NCBI GenBank assembly: GCA_013398175.1
Contig: VZRZ01007703.1
Location: 1,871,604 to 1,935,603, forward strand
DNA from: Climacteris rufus
Lineage: Eukaryota > Chordata > Aves > Passeriformes > Climacteridae
DNA: 64,000 nucleotides
Direction of reading: 5' to 3'
Positions 13,776-27,621 of this stretch are shown here, piece by piece. Made by a program: the position numbers and the translations under genes. The stretch's first letter is position 1, and each line of letters starts with the position of its first letter. The notes beneath the pieces were generated by a model. The model saw only the letters and a list, made by a program, of their open reading frames with translations. It searched no databases and had not been told where the DNA came from.

Positions 13776-15477
13776 GAAAAAACCTACTATCACCTTGCCA
13801 CAGTCCACCAAGCTGTCTAAAACAGCATCTTAAAGTCTCCAAACAGATTTATGAAAATGTTGTGTAAAGGTGTGAGTATTTCAGAGGAACTAAAGTCAAA
13901 ATCTCAATAAATGCTCTATTCTTTGGACGGGTTTAAAAAAAAAAATCAAAACCTGTTTAGAATTCTCTGAGAAAAGCAGGGGAATTACAGCAGATTTATT
14001 ATCAGAAATCAGAGGATGTTGAATTCAGATTCAGAATGACTATCTGTCATGCTACTGGGCAAGTAGGATAGATTTGCTTCCTTATCATAAATAGAACACT
14101 AAATTAACATGACAGTATTTTAAGAGTGAATTTTGTAAAATACACTTTAAATTATAATGAGCATTCACAAGCTCTATTCTGAAGTTAAACCCCCGTAAGC
14201 AAAGATAAAAAGAAGAGAACATAAAGTACTTCCACTCTAGCTTTCTTATTTTTGAAACTATTTACCCTGTAAATCCATACCCTTAAATCAGTTGAATTTA
14301 TACATTAGAGATTTAGGAAGTACTAGATGTTTAAAATCTGTTTCACTAGCACTGTGAGATACATATACAGAGAGGTTCCCTGGTTTTGCTACTCTTATAC
14401 CTTCATGAAACACAGGAGGAAGCAACTGAATGACTGATCACAGGTCTGGCAAAAATACTTCATCTTTAAATTACACCACTTCACATCATTGTATTTTTAT
14501 TTGACAAAGGGCACCTACTGATAAAATAGCATCTTCAGAGATGATTGTGCAGAGACAGTAACTGAACAAACACCTGACAAATGATAAGAAGTTAGGTTGT
14601 TTGAAGTAATAAAACTGCCAACTACAATTTTGTAATACAAAGCCAAAAAAAAAAGGTCTGAAACTTGCAACAGAGCAGATTAATATGGAGGTGAATTAGC
14701 AAAGCCAGTTATACAATAAACTACAGCTAATAGCTAGAGTTAACTAGCACAGCAACTACAGCTAATGCCTTTATTATTTACGTGCAACGAATAAATCAGC
14801 AAAGGAGCCACTGAGATACACGTGTATATATGTGTGTACATGCACACAATTATCAACAGAATGGACCACTGAAGAGGAGCTTGCCATTCCTGGTTCCCTG
14901 CTCCAATAGATGACTTTAATACCACCCAGAAGTGATGGCTTTGCCATTGTACAGGCTCTCTAATACACCTGCTCAGAGTAGCAGCACACACACTGGAACA
15001 GTACCTTTTTTTATTCTACATCTCTCCAGACCAAAAAACATGTCTGGAAACTACTCTGACCTACAAGAGGTGTCAAGCCCCTGTCCTGGCCTTCCTTTTG
15101 TACCAGGCAGCTAAAATCAGAGGTGAAAAGCACTACAGATACATTTCTACCACCGGGATCACAGGGTGGGGGAGCAACTTCATAGTCAATATGAAGTCTT
15201 TTTCCTCTACCAAGATGGGCAGAATTTGCAGCCAGCCAAAATAAGCCATATCTTTTGTGTTAGGGATTATAGTTTTGCTTGATGTAACAACAACAGAAGT
15301 TAGTAGAAAGAAAAATGAATGTCTGGATTAGAAAATTATAAAACCAAGAAACCTTCAGTGCAGAATTTGTAAAGCGTACTTGAAGGTTTAAAGAAAAAGG
15401 CCCAATTATTTTTAATAAATCCATTACTTTTGGGACTGAAGAATGGATACAAACCCACATGTATGCAGCACACTACT

Positions 15478-15536
15478 GCAGAATGATGCATATATATTTC
15501 TGCATGTATATATGCAGAATGATGCATATATATTTC
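15478..15536. repeat. 23-bp direct repeat, 36 bp apart
   Basis: GCAGAATGATGCATATATAT followed by TTC occurs at 15,478-15,500 and exactly again at 15,514-15,536, with a TGCATGTATATAT spacer. A small local duplication. Confidence 0.9.
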
Positions 15537-16257
15537 ACTACTGTAGAAATAGCTATACAGGAATTGCCTGTACTGAGAAATTATGCAAATATACCACACT
15601 TCATGTGAAGTATTTTTTTTTGTTATTTTTGCTTACTACTTGAGGAGTGATTCCAGTCAGAGTTAAAGTTTGGTGCATTATCTGACATTTGTGATTGGTA
15701 TTAGAAACAGTAAAATATTAATGGATTAGTTAAGCAAAAAGCCAGCAGCCTGCAGTAGCAAATGGTGTCATATGGAAACTAAGGGAAAACGTGATTTATC
15801 AGGTGAGCCATATCTTTTATATTTCTAATCCAATCCAACTCCGGTTTGGCTTGTGAAGTACAGGTGAAGTTAGAAAGGCCTGCTTAATAATCTTTAAAGG
15901 TGCAATAATCCAAAAAATTGCAACAAATTCAGGAGAGAAATGACTATGCAGAGAGCCTTGCCACTGAGCTAGATAGTTTCATGTGGGACTGAGAGAGCAC
16001 AGTAAACTACAGCAGGAGGCCAGGTCCATGTCCGGGGCTCTCCTAGTCTGTGTTACTCCCCTGCTTGCTGCCCTTTGTTTTGATCAGTTACTTCCATGTT
16101 TCAGTCTGGTGTTGTGAAAGCTGTAGGCTCTGTGACAAGGGGTGACAAAAGCCACCACTGCACTCAGAATGCTCTAGTGCATGTCATTTTCTTCCAGGTA
16201 AGAAAGGAGAACTACTTCATACCAGTGTTATGAAAATTCCTTTCCCTAATTATTATG

Positions 16258-16625
16258 TCATAGAATGGTTTAGGTTGGAAGGGACCTTAAAGATCCCTTA
16301 GTTCCAACTCCCCTGCCATGGACCTTGCAGTGGAAGGGGAACCTTCCACTGGACCAGGTTGCTCAAAGCCCCTTGAACACTTCCAGGGATGGAGAGTCCA
16401 CAATTTCTCTGGGCATCCCGAGTTCCAGTGACTCACCATCCTTATAGTAAAGGATTTCTTCCTAATATATAATCTAAACTTACTCTCCTACAGTTTCAGG
16501 CCACTCCCCCTTGTCCTATCACTACATGTCCTTGTAAAAAGTTCCTCTCCAGCTTTATTGTAAGTCCTCTTTAGTGAGAGACCACTATAAGGTCTCCCTG
16601 GATACGTCCCTTCTCCAGGTTGAAA
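16258..16625 (-). mobile_element. CR1 LINE, 3' end fragment
   Basis: Read on the plus strand it starts TCATAGAATGGTTTAGG, the reverse complement of the CR1 3' end, and follows the 3' UTR consensus (TTGGAAGGGACCTTAAAGAT, then CCTGCCATGGACC) to about TTCTCCAGGTTGAA. It is 5'-truncated, as most CR1 copies are, and only moderately diverged. It lies in the same orientation as UBE2E2, about 0.6 kb from the next CR1. Confidence 0.95.
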
Positions 16626-16708
16626 TCACAGTGAATTTCACAGGCTGAAATTCAGGCTGATAGCACAACATCAACCAGTCTTTACAATATTGAAGTGTAG
16701 TAACTTTG

Positions 16709-16711
<3 letters not shown>

Positions 16712-16739
<28 letters not shown>
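16712..16739. repeat. (AT)n microsatellite
   Basis: About 14 uninterrupted AT units, about 90 bp to the right of the CR1 at 16,258-16,625. Confidence 0.95.
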
Positions 16740-16743
<4 letters not shown>

Positions 16744-17246
16744 TAGTTCACCTTGTACACTGTCGTGTATTGAAGTTAACCACAGCTAACCTAGTTAATT
16801 TACTCTAGCCATCTACTATATTTACACAATTCCAAAGTATTTTTCAAACTCTTGGAATAGATTAATTTTGTTATAAAAAGTCCTTAGAGATAAGTTATAG
16901 AAGTTATTTTGTGGAAAAAAAAAAAAAGAAAAAAAGGACATTATTTTCTGTGTTACTTTCCTGTAGATCCTCCTAAGGACGGTCACAATATTGATACATA
17001 AAACAGTATGCATGTTTTTAATCAAAGTGCCAAAATAAACCATAAATACAAAAGGTTTATTTTTTTAACCAAGCCTGAATCAAAGTGAAGAGTTGAACTG
17101 CAAGCCAGTGTGAAAATGCAATGAACATGTACAATACTATGTATTAGTTACTACTTTAAAAATAAATAGGGTAAGATTTGAACTATATGGTACATTTAAG
17201 GAATATGTTTTTATTGGAGACTAAAAAAAAGAAATCTACATACATG

Positions 17247-17860
17247 TAATCATAAAATTATTTGGGTTGGAATGAACCTTTAAAGGTCATCTAGTTCAAG
17301 CACTCTGCCATGGGACAGCTTCCACTAGACCAGGCTGCTGTCCAACCCTGTCCAAACATCCAGGGATGTGGCATCTCCCACCTCTAAGGGCAACCTGCTC
17401 CAGTGTTTCACCACCCCCATCATAACAATTTCTTTCTTGTATGTGTCTGAATCTACTCTCTTTTAGTGTAAAACTATTACTCTTTAAGCCTCCTGTAAGT
17501 ACTGAAAGGCCACAAGAAAATCTCCCCAGAGCTTTCTCTCCTTCAGGCTAAACAACCGCAAGTCTCTCAATGTTTCCACACGGGAGAGGTGTTCCAACCC
17601 TCATCTTGGAGTGTGGCCCCCGCTGGAGCCACCCCAACAGGTCCATGTCTTTCCTGTGTGCAGGGCTGCAGGTGGGGCGTCCTGAGGATGGAGCAGAGCG
17701 GGAGATTTGCCTCCCTAGAGCTGCCGGCCGCGGTGCTCTTGATGTAGCCCACACCCAGATACATCTTTCCGCTTGTGTTACACCGCAGTAACGTGCGGTA
17801 CCACTGGGTAATGCACAACGACATCCTGCATCAGCTCTCCCTGAATGACATCTAAGTGCT
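17247..17860 (-). mobile_element. CR1 LINE, 3' part including end of ORF2
   Basis: Starts at the CR1 3' end (ATCATAAAATTATTTGGGTT, read on plus) and continues through the 3' UTR into the last part of ORF2, with the block around CTTCAGGCTAAACAACCGCA and a GC-rich stretch to about 17,860. Same orientation as UBE2E2. The open frames of 73-129 codons here, on both strands, are by-products of this element. The left-hand (5') limit is approximate. Confidence 0.9.
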
Positions 17861-20800
17861 GCTCTAAATACATAATCATGTTTTTCATATTGTCTCAGAG
17901 AGAATGACAGAATCCAATCACCTAAGTATGGGAGCAAGGGCTTTAGTCCTTTGGTTAGATCGCTTCTCTCAAAAGCACTAATTCTGCGACCTCTGTTTGT
18001 TCAGGTGGTCAGTTTTCAATCCATTCATTTAGAGAATATATATACACACATATAGGTTGAGTTCAGGCATAAAAAATGCAACACCAAACATGTAATTGCT
18101 GCGTCACATTTTGAAACTGCATAAATGCAACCTTTGACACCATGTAACTGTTCAGACATTCACCATATTGAGAGTTTGAAAAATCCTTTGCAAAACTGGC
18201 ACTGCAATTTTAATGTCTACATTTGTTCCCTATACCTTGTTTCAATTTTGTGACACACTTAGTTCAAGACAGTCATAAAATGAATTCTACTTTACAAGGG
18301 TGCTTAAACCCCTACCTGAGACAAAGCTTAACAAGAACAGAGAAAAATAATGGTATACTCAATAGAATAACTCCAATTATTGATTGCAAGAACATAGCTT
18401 TTAAAAATGGTACATTTAACACATTAACTAGCATGTCATTGCTGTTACCTTGAAATCCAATTGAATCATCAGCAGTATGACTTGCACAAAGATTAAATTT
18501 AACATTTCATTTTTGAAACAACTGATTTTAGTGTGCTTAGCATGTGCAAAAAAATAAGTTAATGCAATAAGAAGGAATTTCTTCCATTTGAAAGCACTGC
18601 TGCATCACTAGACAAACAGATTCATCCAGTGATACAGCAGTTTGTTGCTTTCTACTATAATGCCTATGTTAATTATTATACTCCCAAGACATCCTGGTAT
18701 GATGAAAATTGGATAAAATTTCATATGGACCAGTGGGCAAGGCATACTTTCTTTATCTGGAATAAATGTAAGAGATAGTGAAACTTCTTGAAGTGAGCAA
18801 TTTGAGAACAATATAAACCACGGGCTCAACCACAGCCTGTAAAAACTTGACTAGAGATGGAGCTGCACGGGCTTTTGCTGGAGTTGAGTGCTACCTTAAG
18901 GATCCTGGCACAGTTTGACATTCCTCTGATATTGTGAGCATGGGCAGAGTAAATGTTGGGATGCTAAGGATACTCTGAGGAAAGCAGAGATAATGTGCTT
19001 CCCACTGTCCTGATAGAACTCATTTGCTTGCAGCTGGGACTGTGCTCTGGCCTGCGGCACTGATTCATGCTCTCTGGCATGTCTCCTGTACACATGAGCT
19101 CTGTCTGAAAATCCTTCAAGGAAAGACAACCTTAGGTGATGTTTCACAGATGCTTCAGCAGCCCTTAGTATATTTTCACAGAGCTTCATCCTCATGGACA
19201 CTGCATTTATAGCTCATCTTCCGAGACACGCACACAAAAAAGTTAAACAAATGGACATTTTGGGCATTTGTATTTTAAGCAGTACAGGATATGCACAGCT
19301 CCACACATAACAGTGAAACACCCAGTTCACCACTTCCCTGCAGGTTACACTATTTACTAATTGAATAATTTTAAGGTTCAGAAAACAGGATCCCAGTGTA
19401 TACAACACATTGTTTTTTCTCTCCTCCTCTCCTGTTGCTGTCAGTTTTTGTTGTGATTTGTTGTGCAATTACAAGCACTCATCTGCAAAGAAAACATTCC
19501 TTTCTTTTGCCCATGCTTTTTCTGCTTGTGTCTTCCAAGATCTGTTTTTGTAGCTGAGTCCCCTGACTAGCCTGAGCAATCAATACTTGCTTTTGTTACT
19601 TCCCCCAAAGATGAAACTTGAAAAGTTGATTTGTACAAGATAATTGACATCCCTTTGTCTACTGATACTCCAGCTGAAAGAGAATCAAAGTTTTTAAGCT
19701 AAACTAAAGCAACTTCACCCTCCCCCGAAGCTTAATAAGAGTATCCAACACAAAAATTTATCCTGACACTGTCTCGCAGTTTTTAGCTGAACAGAGAGGC
19801 AAAATGCAGCAGGGGATGCACCCTGTGAAAGCTGCATGCTGACCCAGAGGCATCTGGGCAACCATCAGTACTGAGCAGAATAACAATCCTTAGGATTCCC
19901 ACAGAAGCCTAGAAAGTCAAAGCAGAACAATTTTGTGGGAGAAGAATTAAATAGACAGAAATTTGCAATTATGTTTACCTCATTGTTGAGATGCTTATTT
20001 ATAAGATTTGTAAATAAAATGGTATCAACAAAACACGAATTTTTCCTAGAAGGTATCTTGGCAACCCTGAATACTGCCAATGGTTTGAGCAAAAATACCA
20101 GAAAGGGTAATGATGTGATTGATAAGGAACTCTTCACATTCAAAGCCTCAAACATATTGATACTTAAAATATTTAATTGATAAAACTACACTAATTTGGG
20201 TAAAATATATTTTGTAGAAGCTGTAACTGTTTGAAACTCTGTTTAAGCATCTGTAGAGGTTACTTCTGGATTTTACTAGTGTGTCTTTCAGTGTATACAA
20301 AAATCAAATTATTAACATTTTCATATGATTACTTAAATCTTTGTTTATTTTCTTCAGTATTTAAAATAACAGCATATAAAAACTGAGCACTGTAGTTTTG
20401 AAAGTAAAATAGCTGCAAAATGAAATTACATAATAACTATGTTACATACACTAGGCTGCTTAGTATTGTCCATGATTGAATACACTCATTTAACATAAAT
20501 GGTTGATTAAAATAGGATCCCACTCAAGAATTCTAGAACTCTGACCTGGAACTTCACAGAGCTGAAAGTAAGCCAGCTGAGATTTGAATTAAAAAGGGAT
20601 ACACAAAAATAACAGAAGTGATGCCTGTATTAGACATACTACTGCAGTTTTAGTCCTGCAAAGTTCAAAGTCCTTCTTAGTACTCTTAAGTCCTACTGCA
20701 GTTTTTAGTCCTACAGTTTTCATTCTCTTAAAGCACTTGAGTGGTGTAAATTTGGAACAAGGGATATCAATGTGACAAGAGTCACCCATGCCTATCTCTT

Positions 20801-23800
20801 CCTGAATCCTTGCCTCGCTCCATCACAATGGTGACAGCTTGGTGGATGGACACAGTTTTTAGTTTTATGAGAACTCTCAGAACGTCCAGGTTGGTTAAGA
20901 AAAACACAAAAAGAGAAGTCTTCAATGTCTCCCTAAGCATTTGCAACCTTCTCACCCCACCCTCTCCTGTTAGCTGTTTATTTTGCTGCAGTTGCAATCT
21001 TTCACATGCAAAGCTCTGCACTGCGCCGAGAGCAGAGCAGCTCACCCCTCCAAGAATCAGCTACCCAAGTAAGTGTCCAAGCCACCGAAGGGAGGAATTA
21101 ATTATTTAGTTGAGGTAAAATGCCACCAAATTCTTGATACAGTTTCCCAGGAGGGGAACAATTTAGCACTTTTTATGATAATACAGCATAACTCCAATGT
21201 CCTTGTAAAGTTAATGGATGCCTTAGTTAATAGCGTGCCTTGACTGACATTGCAAGCCATTTTCTCTGTCCTTTTTTACAATAAAGGTTGAAGAATACTG
21301 ATTTTTTTTAGATCCCAGGACAGAACTCTTCTAATCTGTGGTGACATTCTTCCCAAGAATCAGTAAACATGTGAACAGATGCATAATCGATTTTGCTCTC
21401 CTGAACATTAATGGATTTTCAATAGCATTCTACAAAACAATTAACAGCTTCTTTATTCCAGATAAAAATTAGCATTTTAGCTTCAAGATTGCCACACTAC
21501 TAAAAGTAATACCAGTCTGAAAGCAGAACTTATTTTCACTTTTGTTCAGTCCCAAAGCTGAGGTACAATGCTTGACACAGTAACGATTGCTTCATTGTTT
21601 CACAACTTTCTTATAAAGTATTTATAAAAGAATATTTAAATTAATAATTATGCTACAATGACTTGACCCAAACTATTACATTGTAGTTATTTGACAGTTA
21701 TAATTCATAGGAAAAGGAAAACCTTTTCTTTTGATGCAAGACCTACTCCCATGAGAAGCAGATTGTCAATTTATCTCTTACTGTATTTGTTTCAATATTA
21801 GAGTGAAAATGCCACTTTCTTTCGAGGAGTGATGATTTATCCATCTACCAGCATGCTGAGTTCACTATAACACATCTATTGATGAGAGCTGTTTGCTCTC
21901 ATTCTTTGTCCTTTCATATTCAGTTATTTTTTTCCCTTGGATCTTACACAAGAGATTACTGTTGCCTTCTCTGACAATTACAAGCTTTGTTATCAGATAC
22001 AAAGTTCTATTATTTTTAGGACACTAAATAAATTGAGCCCACCATCCTACTAGAAAGTGTATGATCTTTTATTTGGGATTACATTTCCAGGATTTATTTG
22101 TCCTATCTTTGAGTCACAACTCAATTGCCTAGAACAAAATTTGATGGTCCATGGCAACAGGGCTGTAAAAACCCACTCTTCTGAATAGTAGTGACAATGG
22201 AAAATGGTTTATAACCACTTTGTCTTCTAACTCAATAATAGTTTTTATGAAAAATAATTATGTTTTGCAGTAAAAGTAGCTTCCTCTCTTTCTAGGATAA
22301 AACTGCAATTTTCCAATTATGAACTTAATAACCAACTGTAAACCAGCAAGGCTGTATTCCCAAGCCTAAAGAGAATTCTATCTGGCAGCATACAGCAGCA
22401 GAAAGAAAATTAATTTTTTTTTTTAAAGTTGCAATTCCTTTCTTCAGCCATATGCCCAGACCAAACTAGCAGTAAGTATGTGAATCTCATTCTACCAGTG
22501 GAGAAAAAACCCAAACAGAAAAGCTTATCGTGAGTAGTAGCAATGACTCATTGGGAAGAGATAACTCAGGATAACCCAGATAACCCTGGGGAACTGTGTG
22601 AAAGACTTTTAAAATCCCTTTTTAAAGCAACAGCAGGCAGGCTGCAAAAGAAGCAAGCGATCTAATCCCAGCATTCAGCCTCACAAGCTCCAAAATTCTT
22701 TGGACAGCCTGTTCCTTCCAGCTGCTAGAGGCAAGTGGAGCTTCAAATTCATAAGATACTTTGTATTCAGAGACTGATACAGAAGGCAAAACCCTTTACA
22801 AAAATCTAAGCAGCAAGGAAGGAAAGCTTTTATCTGTGCAGTTCCTTAAAATCTCTTATTGGTACAGGTAAGGCATTATCTCTCAGTAATTTTAATGAGC
22901 TGGCTAGTTATTAGGATGGTCTGATGCATGCATTAAGTTCTTTCCTGCAACAACTGAATTCACTGTTTTAATATTGACTTGGTTTTTTTCTAATTTATCC
23001 TTGCTGGTAAAGCAGTTTATTTTTTTTCTCTCCAGAGCAGGTGCTATTCATGGGGACATGGTGCAAAACATCTTTCAGCAAGCAGAGAACCTCATGAATC
23101 AATCTTTGCATCCCAAACATTACTTTATGAAGCCTTTTCAGAGAATATGTTCATTCTTCTGCCTTACCAATAACAACTGAATCCACCCCATTAATGTAGC
23201 TTTCTGTGCTAAACTGAGTAACTTTGATGTAGCAAAAGTACCATACAGATACTAGTTGAGGAGACTGAACAGTCAGGGCTACTCAAGCCTATCCTGAACA
23301 AGTGAAGCAACTGGAAGTACATATTTAGGTATTGCAGTCACATAAGACTATGTGAAATATATGTCTGTGAAAGATTTGTTTGAAACACTACTGTTATTTT
23401 GGTTTTTTGTTTTGTTCTCTTTTTAAATCTGGAGACTCAGTTTGATCCACAAACCAATTTAATTAGGCCTTAAGACATGAAACAACAAATGAGAATTGTA
23501 AATAACACATTTTCAAATAAATACATACAAGCATACCCCATAGGGCTCCCAAAACATCAGACTGGTAACAATTTTATCTATCTTAACAGAGGCACAGAAC
23601 ACTTTCTGTCACATGCAACTACAGTAATCTGTAAAACGATGTCATTCAAAAGCAGTTTCAAAACACCTTAATGATCTGCAAGGCAGCCCCAGAGGTAGTA
23701 GACTTACAAAGGATGGATGTGAAATGAAAAAAATCACAATAACAAAAGCACAACAAGAATAAAGACAAAAAATTATGTACATTTTTATAATCTGCTGCCT

Positions 23801-24507
23801 TTCTGGGCAATTGCTACTTAAATATACACTGTCATAAATTACATGACTGCCAGATGCCAATGTCTATTGCAATGTTAGTAACATTCTGCTGAAACATTTG
23901 CTTGTTCTCAGAAGCATTTCCTCTTTGTACCTGACATATTCATCAACTTACTATCTTTCCCACCTCCCTCCCCCTCAAGTATGCAGAAATACTGCAGAAC
24001 TATCAACACTTTTGATGGTTATTACTGCATCTTATTGAAATGACAATATTTTTGAACTGCTCAAATGCTACTTTGATTTGTTTGAATGTATGTTATTATT
24101 GAGTCTCTTTCACCTCTGCTATAGTGATCAATGCTCACCTATTTTATAGGTCTCTGACAGCACTTTCCTGTGTAATTACATATACATTCAAAATAATTTC
24201 TCTTTGCTTCCTTACACTATATAAATGAAATTTCTGTCATATATAATGAAGTGCACACAGTTATCATTGCCTGAGGTGCTTCCATTATAAACTCAGCAAA
24301 GTAGCAGGAACATTGCAGCTGTTGTAATATCAGCTCAGTAATCGCCACTACCATTTGGAGCGAGAAGTTTAGTATTCTGGGGGAAAAAAATTAGATTTCT
24401 ATAAAGTAATTCACATATTTCATTACAATATTATTATTTATGACCACTTTCAATAATTTCTTCACCTAACTTCCAACTTCCAATAATTTTATTCTGTTTT
24501 AGCAATG
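17861..24507 (-). other. UBE2E2 intron 3, unique AT-rich stretch
   Basis: About 6.6 kb with no recognised mobile element or gene. The only structure noted is an imperfect 22-bp direct repeat (20,640 and 20,693). The right-hand part (about 23,990-24,345) is repeat-free and looks like candidate conserved non-coding DNA. Confidence 0.6.
20640..20714. repeat. Imperfect 22-bp direct repeat
   Basis: TACTGCAGTTTTAGTCCTGC at 20,640 recurs at 20,693 with one added T and an A/G change. Confidence 0.75.
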
Positions 24508-24640
24508 ATCACAGAATCATAGAATGGTCTGGATCGGAAGGGACCTCAAAGATGTTGTAGTTCCAAATCCCTTGCCATGGGCAGGGACACCTCCCACTGG
24601 ACCAGGCTGCTCAGAGCCCCATCTAACCTGGCCTTGAAGA
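24508..24640 (-). mobile_element. CR1 LINE, short 3' end
   Basis: A strongly 5'-truncated copy of about 130 bp. It begins with the CR1 end repeat (ATCACAGAATCATAGAATGG on plus) and follows the 3' UTR consensus through CCATGGGCAGGGACACCTCC to GGCCTTGAA, then leaves the consensus. Same orientation as UBE2E2. Confidence 0.95.
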
Positions 24641-27570
24641 GGTGCACACGAACCTCTATGAATTTGAAGCCATGCAAGATCATCAAAGCACAAATAAAGA
24701 TTTGTCCCAGCTGCATCATTCCCTCTCTGCAAAGCTCACTTGTGTAGCACCTACTACCAAGAGTCTGCGAAACAAACAACAAAACCAGACAGGACACTAA
24801 AAGATTCCACAAATTAGAGACTAACTTATTCTTCCAATTATGAACTAAGCAATGTGGAACACTGTTTATAAATAATTTTCCACAAAATTTGAAAATAATG
24901 TTCTGATAAAGACATGATTGTTCAAGTCGACTGGGATGTCAGTCATCTAAGACTCGCAATCTGGAAGACTCCATGAGGAGAGGACAAAGAGAGAAGGTCA
25001 TACTCTTCCAATCTGCTTGCAATACAAGAAATGCTGAAAATACAGGGGCAGGGCTTTTTGCTCAGTTGAAAAAGGAGGAGTTTAAACAGCTTAGGAGCAA
25101 CCTGTAAAATCAAGTCTTGGTGTGCTGCGGCTTCACATTTATATTCATGACCTGAAGTAAACTAAATCATCACTAGTAACAATCACAGTTTCAAGAGAGA
25201 TAAAAGAAACTGAAAACCCTGAATTGCCTAGGTAAAACAACCTGAACTTCTTGATAAGATCAGTACAAGCAAAGAGGAGCTTTGGAATAGGAAGAAACAC
25301 AAAGTCTTACATGCAAGACACAAAAAACAGTCAATACATTCAGAATTTGATTTGAGAAGGAAGACTCAGTAATGTGCCACAAAAACCAGCTGAACACGGG
25401 CACCTTGCATAACAGTAGTCAAGACTTAAAAAGCTTACTGTAGAAGAAGAACACCCCAAGAACTCGAATTATTTTGAGTTCAAATAGAAAGTTATGGAGA
25501 AATACAAAGCAAGGAAAGTTAATGAAAAACACAATGTAGCAACAGCACCATCAGCAATTAACTACACTTAAAAAAGCCCAAAACCAACCCAGCCCTCAAT
25601 TTACTCAAAGGATAACTGAGACAAGTACTCAAAGACTGTGCTCATCCCCTTCATTAATTTGTTTCAACCAGAAGCCAGTCTTTTCAAGAAGACATGCTTT
25701 AGTTCAAACGAGAATGAACTCAGAAAATCTTAATGTCATGAGATAGGCAGAAGGTCACACTTGATCACAGTTGTCCCTTCTGACCTATTGATCTATGAAT
25801 GAATGTTACATTAACATCTTTGAAGCCTGCATTTTATTTATTAATACTGTGAGTATTCTGCATGAAATAAAACTAAAGCAATGTGTCATAATATGGCATT
25901 TGACTTAAAAAGGACAGAACAGAAAACCCAACTATCACTGCTTTGTCACATACACAAATGCTTAAATCCGTAGCTATAAAATATTTTCATTATTTTTTCT
26001 GCTTAAATCATTGAGTCTCAAATGATTCATTGCTCTTTGAATCCTAAAAGAAATATCTGTATTTAAGATACACACCCATTAACTACCAGATGAGAATCTG
26101 AAGATCATTGGTATTTGACTCTGATGAAAACAGAAAATTTGGGAAAGCACAATCCAAAACAGGCCTGAGATTGTGTGAGCAATGTGCAGGTTTCACTTCT
26201 CTTTGCATTAGCACTAGAAATAATGATAATTTTTACGGTATATTTTTTAGTTTCAAGATTAATACCGCTTATAAAAGAAGTTCAATATTACTCCCTGCTG
26301 TATTACTATTCTGCCAGTGTACAGCTGCCAACAGTAGTTAAATCTGATTAAAGCCCCCTGCTGAGTTAATCAATCTGATAATGTCAGACATTATTAAGGA
26401 AGCATACATGATACGGTCACACTGTCTATTATCAGTGGCATGTACACCAGTGCCTTTGTCTTCACAGAGAGCATTGAAGCTACTTAAAACAGAGAAGCAT
26501 AAAAAGGATAAAAGGCATTATAAACTTTTAGTCTCAAGCATTTGTATGCTAATTCCTGCTAAAATACAGCTATTTAATACAAGAGACCTTCATTTATTTT
26601 AGGGGTTTGGAGAATAACCAAAAATCTGAAAATTTTAGAGCAACAAAGTGCAGCTTAAGAACACTTTACATCATTCTGACCAATGCAAACATATTTCTAT
26701 GTAAGTCAGGCTTTTCGTTTTAGAATAAACTCATTTTACAGAAGCTGTTGTCTCAGTTTGAGCCATATTCATGCACAAAAGCCACAGGTCTTCCAAACAC
26801 TACATCCTACTTGACCTGCTCAGAAGGCAGCAGAAATTACTTCAATGCTATTAATACACCCTAATGCTGAAATAATTGACGTTTCAAAGGGAGCAGCTTC
26901 TTTTCTGTTTACATTATATTAGAAAGCAAAGTCATATCTATTTACACTGAGCTGCATTAAGTCTTTGGATTTCAGCACTATCAGCAAAAATACCCATCAT
27001 TAGCTCTAATGCTAATCAGCTCCTCAACAAATGAGGATGTAACACCCAACCCAGCACAGTTCCTCGGCAAAGCATGTGAAATATTGCAGAGGACAGAAGG
27101 ACAGCCCATGTTGTTTCAGAACAACACACAGCACACATGCAGGGGGCCTGGGGGAAATAAGGGCAAAGGAAAGGTGGCAGTGAGACACAAGCTGGAACTC
27201 TAAGGCGTCAGTAACTATACCTAGCATAAAAGATAGGTTGAGACATTCTCCTACAACTCCTGTATTGGCCTGCAATCCTAGAGAAGTTGGAGGCTGAAGC
27301 CAGTTCTACCTACAGACAGTTTCCTAGGCACCCAGTGCTAGAGTGCCAGATAAATACATGAAATGAAATCTATTTGACTGTTCCCGACTTGGTTCAGCAC
27401 TGGAACATCAGTTAATCCCTCTATATTGTTATTTATTTTATTGACATCTGTCATCAATCTAACGTTCATTCCTGGATGAAATAATCAGTAGCCTGCAGGA
27501 CACCTACTACTGAGAATCATAAATGTAGGCCAGATCTAGATCTTACAGTCAAGAAACAGACTGCTTAAAT

Positions 27571-27621
27571 TGTTATTTGTTTTGGTGGTTTTTCGGTTTT
27601 GTTTTTTTGGTAGGGGGGTGG
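27571..27621. repeat. G/T-rich low-complexity tract
   Basis: A TTTGTTTTGGTGG-type tract ending in a run of six G. It is one of the few tracts with the G/T side on the plus strand; most in the window are reversed. Confidence 0.7.

Larger units (their letters stand above)
6206..16257 (-). other. UBE2E2 intron 3, unique AT-rich stretch
   Basis: About 10 kb of AT-rich DNA without a recognised gene or mobile element. Features are a purine-rich G/A tract near 9,525-9,565, a GC-rich patch at 13,618-13,775 and a 23-bp direct repeat near 15.5 kb. Open frames are short and resemble no family I know. Confidence 0.6.

Noticed and set aside
17548..17937. 129-codon minus-strand frame and overlapping frames
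   Set aside because: Lies mostly inside the CR1 at 17,247-17,860 and is broken relative to CR1 ORF2.
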